Below, piece by piece: positions 1-5,195 of a stretch of 5,542 bases of DNA. The stretch covers positions 1 through 5,542 of the forward strand of contig CAYIXE010000056.1 in assembly GCA_964367095.1 (NCBI GenBank), written 5' to 3'. Below the pieces are notes generated by a model. The model saw only the letters and a list, made by a program, of their open reading frames with translations, was not told the origin of the DNA and did no database searches. A program made the translations under genes and the position numbers. The stretch comes from UBA927 sp964367095. Lineage in GTDB: Bacteria > Patescibacteriota > Microgenomatia > UBA10105 > UBA927. Position 1 is the first letter of the stretch. Each line of letters starts with the position of its first letter.

Positions 1-2126
1 AAGTGAACTGGTGTCCATCATGCAAGACAGTTTTGGCTGACGAGCAGGTTATCGAAGAAAAATGCGAGCGTTGCGGGAATATAGTAGATAATCGATTGTT
101 AGAACAATGGTTTTTCAGAATTACCGCGTATGCGGGAAAACTGCTGGAAAATATACCCAGCCTCAACTGGTCAAACAAGGTTTTGATTGCACAAAAAAAT
201 TGGATAGGGAAAAAAGAAGGAATTAATGTTGATTATCTAATTGATGGAATGGATGAATGTCTAAAAGTTTTTACAACTGCTCCAGTAAATTTTGGAATGA
301 CATTTTTGGTATTGTCTGTAGAACACGATGTAGTGCGGCGTATTGTCAGTGGTGAGTTGAAAGTGCCAAAAAATATTCGTGCTGATATAGCAGCGTATGT
401 GACAATAACTCTAAAAAAAACCGCACAAGAACGTATATATGAAAGTAAAGAAAAGACTGGTGTATTTACCGGATTATATGCAATTAATCGAATAAATAAT
501 AAGAAAGTACCAATTTGGGTTACTGACTTTGTACTTGGCAATGTTGGCACGGGTGCAGTTCAAGGATGTCCTGGTCATGATAAAAAAGATTTTCAATTTG
601 CAATAAAATTTGGTTTGCCTATTATTCGCGTGATTGTTGGTGCTGATGGCGACACTTCTGACATAACACATGAAAAACAAGTCATTGAGCATGGCATGAA
701 GGGGAATTTTGTTAATTCAGAATTCTTAAATGGTTTGGGACTTGAGGAAGGCTTACAGAAAACTATGGATTATTTTGAAGAAAAAGGTTGGGGCAAGCGC
801 GTCACGACGTACCATTTACGCGACTGGCTTATCAGCCGTCAACGTTACTGGGGCCCGCCGATTCCGATGATTCATTGTTCTGCGTGTGAAAAAGTCGGCA
901 AAGGTGAAAGACCTGATATTGCCGGTTGGTACACCGTGAAAGAATTAGAATTACCCGTGATTTTGCCCCGCATTGAGGATTATAAACCAGGCGATGACGG
1001 TATTGCCCCATTAGCCAAGCACAAGGAATTTTATGAAACGATCTGTCCGGGATGTGGGGGGAAAGCATATAGGGAAACAGATGTGTCTGATACATTTTTA
1101 GATAGTTCGTGGTACTTTTTGAGATATCCAAGTATCGGATTTGACAAATTGGTCAAATTAGACCTATTAGACCAATCAAATAATCTTCCCTGGAATCCAT
1201 CAATCACGAAAAAATGGTTGCCCGTCAGTATGTACACTGGTGGAGCTGAACATTCCGTCTTGCATCTTATGTATTCTCGATTTGTGACGATGGCGCTTAA
1301 AGATTGGGGATATTTAAGCTGGGATGAGCCATTTCCCAATTTTTACGCGCATGGATTGGTGATTAAGGATGGCGCGAAAATGAGCAAAAGCAAAGGAAAC
1401 GTCGTGAATCCGGATGAATATATCAAATTATACGGATCTGATGCACTTCGCCTGTATCTTATGTTCATGGGGCCGTTTTCAGAAGGTGGAGATTTTTCTG
1501 ATAGCGCGATGGAGGGAATGAGCAGGTGGCTCAATCGAGTCTGGAGACTCGCGATGCGAAGCATCGTCAAATTTGACCAATTAGACCAATCCGACCAATC
1601 AATAGTTCAAAAAACGCTTCACAAATTGGTGAAGAAAGTTGGCACAGATACCAGTACCCGTCATTACAATACCGCAATATCTACCATGATGGAATTTACG
1701 AATAAATTTGGCACTCTCTCTCATCAAGCGCTACGCACGTTTTTGCTTGTCCTAGCGCCCTTCGCACCACATATTACTGAGGAGCTTTGGGAGCGGATGC
1801 AGTCGTCAGTCGTCACCCGCCTGCAAGCGCCTGAGTGCAGCGATGGCGGGCAGGGTCATCAGTCGTCAGATAGCTTTTTTTCCATCCACCAACAGCCTTA
1901 TCCAACGTACGATGAAAAAGAAACGTTTGATGATACGGTCACCATCATCGTTCAGGTCAATGGGAAACTTCGCGACTCAATCGTTGTTGATAGGGTAAGT
2001 GCCGGTAATAAAGAAAAAATTGAGGCTATAGCACGCGATTTGGGAAAAGTGCAGAAATACCTTCAGGGGGTCACGGTGAAGAAAGTAATCTTTGTGTCAG
2101 AAAAACTTATAAACTTTGTCGTATAA
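1..2126 (+). CDS. leuS: Leucyl-tRNA synthetase, 5'-truncated by the window
   Basis: Class I synthetase that charges tRNA-Leu with leucine in the cytoplasm. The frame is open from the left edge (first full codon at 3), so the visible GTG is not a start; roughly 150 N-terminal residues with the HIGH motif lie upstream. Numbering from codon 3, the order is: zinc knuckle C4/C7/C21/C24, QWFFRIT, QKNWIG (64-69), CP1 editing domain (about 65-265), RDWLISRQRYWG, a second Cys set C292/C295/C348/C351, ETDVSDTFLDSSWYF, WLPVSMYTGGAEHSVLH, KMSKS (459-463), then the anticodon-binding and C-terminal domains (VQVNGKLR, KVIFVSEKL). GLVIKDGAKMSKS runs without a break, so the leucine-specific insert of the E. 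coli enzyme is absent, as in B. subtilis. The editing pocket reads TTAPVN (91-96) where TTRPDT is usual, and GCPGHDKKD keeps both Asp. Three repeat-bearing loop insertions are listed separately. Family assignment is certain; loss of editing is only a possibility. Confidence 0.97.
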   Translation, partial: VNWCPSCKTVLADEQVIEEKCERCGNIVDNRLLEQWFFRITAYAGKLLENIPSLNWSNKVLIAQKNWIGKKEGINVDYLIDGMDECLKVFTTAPVNFGMTFLVLSVEHDVVRRIVSGELKVPKNIRADIAAYVTITLKKTAQERIYESKEKTGVFTGLYAINRINNKKVPIWVTDFVLGNVGTGAVQGCPGHDKKDFQFAIKFGLPIIRVIVGADGDTSDITHEKQVIEHGMKGNFVNSEFLNGLGLEEGLQKTMDYFEEKGWGKRVTTYHLRDWLISRQRYWGPPIPMIHCSACEKVGKGERPDIAGWYTVKELELPVILPRIEDYKPGDDGIAPLAKHKEFYETICPGCGGKAYRETDVSDTFLDSSWYFLRYPSIGFDKLVKLDLLDQSNNLPWNPSITKKWLPVSMYTGGAEHSVLHLMYSRFVTMALKDWGYLSWDEPFPNFYAHGLVIKDGAKMSKSKGNVVNPDEYIKLYGSDALRLYLMFMGPFSEGGDFSDSAMEGMSRWLNRVWRLAMRSIVKFDQLDQSDQSIVQKTLHKLVKKVGTDTSTRHYNTAISTMMEFTNKFGTLSHQALRTFLLVLAPFAPHITEELWERMQSSVVTRLQAPECSDGGQGHQSSDSFFSIHQQPYPTYDEKETFDDTVTIIVQVNGKLRDSIVVDRVSAGNKEKIEAIARDLGKVQKYLQGVTVKKVIFVSEKLINFVV
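1140..1175 (+). repeat. Four 9-base units of a TTNGACCAA-type microrepeat inside leuS
   Basis: Consecutive 9-mers are tttgacaaa, ttggtcaaa, ttagaccta and ttagaccaa. The second is the reverse complement of tttgaccaa, so the array mixes orientations and can pair with itself. It is in codon phase and encodes FDK LVK LDL LDQ (residues 380-391). It falls between the LRYPS and WLPVSMY motifs of LeuRS, where B. subtilis LeuRS (recalled from memory) has a shorter loop. Unit identity is read directly from the sequence; insertion origin is inference. Confidence 0.65.
1572..1598 (+). repeat. Three 9-base tandem units of GACCAA microrepeat inside leuS
   Basis: Tandem 9-mers tttgaccaa, ttagaccaa and tccgaccaa encode FDQ LDQ SDQ (residues 524-532). 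They sit in the loop between RVWRLAMRSIVK and the helical region beginning VQKTLHK. The unit matches the array at 1140-1175 in sequence, period and reading phase (GAC = Asp, CAA = Gln), so the two arrays probably share an origin. The loop varies in length among LeuRS proteins, so the insertion should be tolerated. Confidence 0.7.
1800..1868 (+). repeat. CAGTCGTCA direct repeats flanking a GC-rich insert in leuS
   Basis: CAGTCGTCA occurs at 1800-1808, 1807-1815 (overlapping) and 1860-1868. The outer copies are 60 bases apart, a whole number of codons, and both encode QSS (residues 600-602 and 620-622). The DNA between is about 67% GC by hand count and contains an inverted repeat, cccgcc (1816-1821) with ggcggg (1845-1850), plus tgca (1822-1825) paired with tgca (1836-1839). 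It expands the segment between EELWERM and PYPTYDE by about 20 residues of Gly/Ser/Gln-rich sequence compared with typical LeuRS. A small inserted element or repeat expansion is likely; the mechanism is not known. Confidence 0.6.
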
Positions 2127-2127
2127 T
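2122..2127 (+). promoter_or_regulatory. Candidate -10 box (TATAAT) overlapping the leuS stop codon
   Basis: A consensus TATAAT contains the leuS TAA stop (2124-2126). Transcription starting about seven bases downstream would begin at or just before the ATG at 2135, giving a nearly leaderless mRNA. That fits the lack of a Shine-Dalgarno site before that ATG. No convincing -35 box lies 15-18 bases upstream and there is no TGn extension, so this is a weak call in AT-rich DNA. Confidence 0.3.
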
Positions 2128-2134
2128 TGAAAAG

Positions 2135-2560
2135 ATGACAAAGAAGCTAACAAAAAGGGTTCAAAGAATTAGTGAAAAGATCAGGTACGTCTTATTTGGA
2201 TCCTCTAATCGTCCAACGGTTTATTTTACTCAATCTGATGGTCTTGAAGACATGTATGCTGCTGCCAATCAGGGAATCCAGGAAGAAGTTGAACGAAAAA
2301 GGGAGGCTTTTCATGCAAAGCAAGCATTAGAACGTCAGAAGGCTCAAAATAATATATTGAAAACAAAAGAAACGACTAGGCTAGAGTTGATTGCAGCAAA
2401 AAAACATGGTTCTGAAATCCTGAGAAGATTACGCAATGCATCAAGAGGCGGCGGTGCTTCAAATGTAATATATGCGTCTATAATAGAGACTTGGAGGACA
2501 GAGCTTGAAGATGTAAATGATAACATTAAGAAATTGACCGAAGCGTTGAAGTCGGAATAA
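2135..2560 (+). CDS. Hypothetical basic coiled-coil protein (141 aa)
   Basis: I do not recognise the family. The N-terminus is strongly basic (MTKKLTKRVQRISEKIR). A short region around residues 20-40 may be ordered, followed by a long charged helical segment (about 45-100, rich in E, K, R, Q and A, with the run EEVERKREAFHAKQALERQK) typical of a coiled coil. A glycine break RGGGAS (104-109) precedes a second amphipathic helix (about 112-139). There is no signal peptide, membrane segment or cysteine, so it is probably cytosolic and may oligomerise or bind nucleic acid (inference from charge and shape). It starts eight bases after leuS with no clear ribosome site and ends 19 bases before comEA. 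GC is about 39% by hand count, lower than the competence genes. Its coding status rests on the uninterrupted frame, tight packing between neighbours and a plausible protein composition. Confidence 0.72.
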   Translation: MTKKLTKRVQRISEKIRYVLFGSSNRPTVYFTQSDGLEDMYAAANQGIQEEVERKREAFHAKQALERQKAQNNILKTKETTRLELIAAKKHGSEILRRLRNASRGGGASNVIYASIIETWRTELEDVNDNIKKLTEALKSE

Positions 2561-2571
2561 CAACGTTTTTT
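2541..2571 (+). terminator. Possible weak rho-independent terminator or attenuator
   Basis: Stem aagcgttg (2541-2548) pairs with caacgttt (2561-2568) over eight base pairs including one G-U wobble. The 12-base loop includes the last codons of the hypothetical gene and its stop. A run of six T (2566-2571) overlaps the end of the stem. It lies just before comEA (ATG at 2580) and could separate the leuS side from the competence genes or attenuate read-through. The stem is modest and the loop large. Confidence 0.35.
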
Positions 2572-2579
2572 CTTGAGGT

Positions 2580-3191
2580 ATGGTTTTGGAAAGCGAACCA
2601 TCAGAGAAAGAATCTCTGTTTATTACCTACAAAGTGCCTATTCTCTTGGGGTCCTCAAGTCTTCTATTAATAGTGCTTTCTATATATCTTCTCATCAAAA
2701 CGTATCAAGCTCCGGATCCCATTCAGTTTATTACGGCTGGCGACAAGCAAGCGACGTCAAGCGGTACACAGTCAGAATTATTAATCGACGTTTCCGGTGC
2801 AGTGAAAAACCCCGGCGTGTATCGTTTAGCCTTTGGCAGTCGGGTCGATGATGCGATTGAGGCCGCCGGCGGGATGACGAAAGATGCAGATTTGGAAAAA
2901 ATAGCCACGAGTATCAATCGCGCAGCAAGAGTATCAGACGGCGCCAAAGTATTTATTCCGGGAAAAAAAGATGAAACGAGCGTTTCTTTAGTGCAATCAT
3001 CAAATACCGTGAGTACGGTGAGTATCAATTCAGCCAGCTCTGCTGATTTAGAGCGTCTGGATGGGATAGGCCCAGCGACCGCGAAAAAAATCATTGCAGG
3101 CCGCCCGTATGCACGGATCGAGGAGTTGGTCGAGAAAAAAGCCATAAGTGCGAGTTTGTTTGAAAAGCTAAAAATACAGTTGACCTTGTAA
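2580..3191 (+). CDS. comEA: ComEA-like membrane-anchored DNA receptor for competence
   Basis: ComEA proteins bind incoming double-stranded DNA outside the cytoplasmic membrane and pass it to the ComEC channel. This 203-residue protein shows the full layout: a short cytoplasmic tail, one membrane helix (about 17-40, ILLGSSSLLLIVLSIYLLI), a linker, an SLBB domain (about 66-127, with LIDVSGAVKNPGVYRL, DAIEAAGGMTKDADL and VFIPGK), a Ser/Thr linker, and a C-terminal double helix-hairpin-helix (147-203) with INSASSADLERLDGIGPATA, whose GIG (162-164) is the DNA-backbone-binding turn. Start choice: ATG 2580 is one base after gagg (2575-2578), too close for normal use. TTG at 2586 in the same frame sits seven bases from it and could be the real start, shortening the protein by two residues. 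The frame ends seven bases before comEC and is the same frame, so the two are surely co-transcribed. Confidence 0.9.
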   Translation: MVLESEPSEKESLFITYKVPILLGSSSLLLIVLSIYLLIKTYQAPDPIQFITAGDKQATSSGTQSELLIDVSGAVKNPGVYRLAFGSRVDDAIEAAGGMTKDADLEKIATSINRAARVSDGAKVFIPGKKDETSVSLVQSSNTVSTVSINSASSADLERLDGIGPATAKKIIAGRPYARIEELVEKKAISASLFEKLKIQLTL

Positions 3192-3197
3192 TGCCCT

Positions 3198-4028
3198 ATG
3201 GCACCCTTTTCTGTAAATGAATTGACCAATATACTCGCTCGATTATTGCCTGATCCGCACGCAGGACTTTTGGCAGGACTTCTTTTTGGTACGAAAGCAA
3301 CACTCCCCAAAGAACTCTACAATCAGCTGGTCAGTACGGGCACTATTCATATCATCGCGTTATCAGGCATGAATATTACCATCCTTATCGATTTGGTGGC
3401 GAGCATCATAGGTACTTTTGTGAGCAAACGTGTGGCGAGCATGCTCACAATCGGCGTTATTGTCTCCTTTGTATGGTTTGTGGGCCCTAGTGCTACCATC
3501 ATACGGGCCGCTATAATGGGCTCGTTGACCCTTATCGCACTGGTATTTGGTCGACAGAGTTGGGCGCTTTTGTCTCTTGCACTGGCAGTTGGCGGTATGT
3601 TAATGCTAAACTTTGCATGGCTTTCTGATATTTCCTTCCAGCTTTCCGTGCTTGCCACCCTTGGCATTATTCTCTTTGGAAAAACGATGAAACCTCATGA
3701 AAATGGAAATTTTTTTATAAAAGCACGGGAAGAAGTTTTTTATTTTCTCAAACAAAATTTTCAATTAACGCTTGCCGCGCAAGTGTTTACCGTCCCCCTT
3801 ATTTTTTTTCATTTTCACCGATTGTCGCTGATCGCACCGATTACCAATGTCGCAATTGCATGGGTTATCCCGCTTGTGACGACTCTCGGGTGGGTCGCAA
3901 GTATTTCCGGATGGGTGTGGTTGCCGCTCGGATTTTTACCCGCGTGGATGAGTTGGGTACTGCTTGAATATCTCATACGGACAGTCCAAACCTTAAGTCG
4001 GGTGCCATTTGCCAGTGTGGGGCTTTGA
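3198..4028 (+). CDS. comEC: ComEC/Rec2 competence-domain DNA channel, short form
   Basis: Polytopic inner-membrane protein forming the pore through which single-stranded DNA enters during transformation. Visible family signatures are LLPDPHAGLLAGLLFG (16-31), GTIHIIALSGMNITIL (48-63), GPSATIIRAAIMGSL (96-110), LSDISFQLSVLATLGIIL (142-159) and AAQVFTVPLIFFHFHRLSL followed by PITNVAIAWVIP (193-225). Together they cover the competence domain with several membrane helices. At 276 residues it is far shorter than usual full-length ComEC (about 700-800 from general knowledge). It lacks the N-terminal helices with DUF4131 and the C-terminal MBL domain, the latter being encoded by the next gene but one gap away. 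ATG 3198 is the first plausible start after the comEA stop; I see no Shine-Dalgarno site, so translation is probably coupled to comEA. The end, VPFASVGL, stops where fused ComEC proteins normally enter another membrane helix. Confidence 0.92.
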   Translation: MAPFSVNELTNILARLLPDPHAGLLAGLLFGTKATLPKELYNQLVSTGTIHIIALSGMNITILIDLVASIIGTFVSKRVASMLTIGVIVSFVWFVGPSATIIRAAIMGSLTLIALVFGRQSWALLSLALAVGGMLMLNFAWLSDISFQLSVLATLGIILFGKTMKPHENGNFFIKAREEVFYFLKQNFQLTLAAQVFTVPLIFFHFHRLSLIAPITNVAIAWVIPLVTTLGWVASISGWVWLPLGFLPAWMSWVLLEYLIRTVQTLSRVPFASVGL

Positions 4029-4183
4029 CTGGATCATACTATATAGGCGCGAGGCTAGGTGCTCGAGATTTTTATAACCGATTGATAAGTTTTATAGGAT
4101 ATAGGTTTTTTAGAAAACGTACTGCGGGAATATAAAATTGCTGTGTATTCGTGTTCATTTATTAAAGCTAAATACGAGAAACT
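4029..4183. other. AT-rich gap between the two comEC pieces
   Basis: A 155-base non-coding interval between the channel gene and its MBL partner, unusual beside the 6-base spacing of comEA-comEC. The last 100 bases are about 28% GC by hand count. In the frame starting at 4021 the sequence reads GFDWIILYRREARCSRFL and then stops at 4075. Its first seven residues look like the aromatic start of a membrane helix, so it may be a decayed piece of a once-fused ComEC. All three forward frames carry stops before 4184. Weak promoter-like words exist (TTGCTG at 4138-4143, attaaa at 4161-4166), none convincing. No strong terminator is seen. Confidence 0.5.
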
Positions 4184-5086
4184 ATGTTTCAATTGCGATA
4201 CGGCTATTTTATATCTGGTATTCTTACAGGCCTTGTCGTTCTCGTTCAATTTTTGGGAACACTTACCGATAGAAACATAAAAATAGTTCATTGCAGTGTC
4301 GGACAAGGAGATGCTTCCTATGTGAGATTCCCGGACGGCAGAGACATGGTGATTGATGGCGGACCCAATGATGCAGTGATTTCTTGTCTTTCCAAATACA
4401 TGCCGTTTTGGGACAGACACATCGATATTGTTTTATTGACTCATCCGCAAAAAGATCACATGCAGGGATTGCTGACGGTACTGGATCGTTATGACGTGGG
4501 GTATCTTGTCTTGAGTGATGTGGTCAATAATACAGAAGGGTATGAAAAATTAGTATCCATTGTCGACAGGAAAAAAATTCCGGTAAAGTTTGTGACCCTA
4601 GGCGACCGTATAACGGTTTCAAATGTGACGATGACTATACTGTGGCCATCGGCCGAACAAATTGTCCGCATGAAGCCTTCTGTAGCCTCAGGTGCTGGTT
4701 TTTCCCAGCAGGTATTAGGGACTTCATCGACAGACCTCAACGATGGCAGTATCGTCTTCTGGTTGCGATACGGCACATTTGATGAAGTATTTACGGGTGA
4801 TGCGGATACACGGGTGGAAAAAGAGTATCTCGGCACCCCATTATCCACTGATGGCATTGAAGTGCTGAAAGTACCCCATCATGGCAGCAAAACCGGTATG
4901 AGTGCATCGTATCTTTTGTGGCTCAAACCCAAACTTGGCATCATTTCTGTCGGCAAAAATTCCTACGGTCATCCTGCTGATTCAATATTGAAGCTGTTAG
5001 AACAAGCCGGCGCGAGCATCAAACGCACTGATCAAGCAGGTGATGTGCAAATAGTGAGTGATGGGAAAGTGTGGCGCGTACGCTAA
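4184..5086 (+). CDS. Membrane-anchored ComEC-type metallo-beta-lactamase-fold protein
   Basis: Corresponds to the C-terminal MBL domain of ComEC/Rec2, which in fused proteins lies outside the membrane and is thought to degrade the non-transported DNA strand. One membrane helix (about 8-26, FISGILTGLVVLVQFLGTL) is followed by the fold: IKIVHCSVGQGDASYVRFPDG, VIDGGP (56-61), LTHPQKDHMQGL (85-96), a central variable region, NDGSIVFWLRYG, TGDAD (204-208), VPHHGSKTG (230-238) and YGHPADS (261-267). In the metal motif the ComEC pattern HxDxDH reads H87-P-Q89-K-D91-H92, so the second potential ligand is Gln; the other motifs are intact. An in-frame TAA at 4169-4171 makes ATG 4184 the first ATG in this frame; it has only a weak GAG at 4176-4178. 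At 300 residues it is complete. A non-competence hydrolase role is possible, but adjacency to comEA-comEC makes the competence role much more likely. Confidence 0.91.
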   Translation: MFQLRYGYFISGILTGLVVLVQFLGTLTDRNIKIVHCSVGQGDASYVRFPDGRDMVIDGGPNDAVISCLSKYMPFWDRHIDIVLLTHPQKDHMQGLLTVLDRYDVGYLVLSDVVNNTEGYEKLVSIVDRKKIPVKFVTLGDRITVSNVTMTILWPSAEQIVRMKPSVASGAGFSQQVLGTSSTDLNDGSIVFWLRYGTFDEVFTGDADTRVEKEYLGTPLSTDGIEVLKVPHHGSKTGMSASYLLWLKPKLGIISVGKNSYGHPADSILKLLEQAGASIKRTDQAGDVQIVSDGKVWRVR

Positions 5087-5122
5087 TTTAGCTTCGCAAG
5101 GCCTGGCCTTGCGAAGCTAAAT
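5086..5122. repeat. Perfect palindrome, 18-base arms with one central base
   Basis: The left arm 5086-5103 (from atttagcttcg to ggcc) is the exact reverse complement of the right arm 5105-5122, with a single T at 5104. The left arm begins on the last base of the MBL stop codon. As RNA it would form a very stable hairpin with a minimal loop, enough to block 3' exonucleases at the operon end. Neither strand has a T-run after the stem, so it is not a standard rho-independent terminator. It could be a terminator of another kind, an mRNA stabiliser, a REP-like repeat or a binding site for a dimeric protein. Confidence 0.9.
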
Positions 5123-5124
5123 AC

Positions 5125-5176
5125 CTCCCGGAGTAGCAGATGCTGTTGGGGACGCTTTCGCAAAGTAATCATCCCC
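5125..5176. other. Cluster of three smaller inverted repeats before the four-helix gene
   Basis: Following the large palindrome are CTCC-C-GGAG (5125-5133), AGCA-GA-TGCT (5135-5144), and a compound structure with outer arms gggga (5148-5152) and tcccc (5172-5176) enclosing CTTT-CGC-AAAG (5155-5165). The inner hairpin resembles the CTTCGCAAG in the large palindrome arm. The group could fold as a leader RNA, act as an operator array, or be chance. No open frame is supported here. Confidence 0.4.
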
Positions 5177-5195
5177 GTCGTGTTTCTGATAACCG

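Noticed and set aside
233..1570. Several reverse-strand open frames of 70-105 codons opposite leuS
   Set aside because: They overlap a clearly conserved synthetase, lack family motifs and have compositions expected of antisense shadows.
2479..2484. TATAAT inside the hypothetical gene as a comEA promoter
   Set aside because: No acceptable -35 and no TGn extension; it lies about 95 bases before comEA in AT-rich coding DNA, so chance is likely.
2573..2851. Forward 92-codon frame overlapping comEA in another frame
   Set aside because: Arg/Ser-rich translation with no motif; comEA in the overlapping frame is well supported.
3224..3230. GACCAAT in comEC as another copy of the leuS microrepeat
   Set aside because: A single copy with no tandem neighbour, encoding ordinary family-like sequence (ELTNILARLLP); expected by chance.
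2723..3310. A 195-codon reverse-strand frame opposite comEA and the start of comEC
   Set aside because: The forward strand encodes unmistakable SLBB and helix-hairpin-helix motifs in full; the reverse protein is Ser/Ala-rich with no recognisable domain.
4026..4028. TGA at the end of comEC read as an amino acid (recoded genetic code)
   Set aside because: Read-through would meet TAG within six codons, and no TGA occurs inside any conserved gene here, so standard stops fit.
4048..4073. cgag/ctcg hairpin followed by ttttt as a terminator after comEC
   Set aside because: Only four base pairs support the stem, too weak to call.
4055..4420. Reverse-strand 121-codon frame covering the gap between comEC and the MBL gene
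   Set aside because: Half of it lies opposite the conserved start of the MBL domain and no promoter, ribosome site or family pattern supports it.
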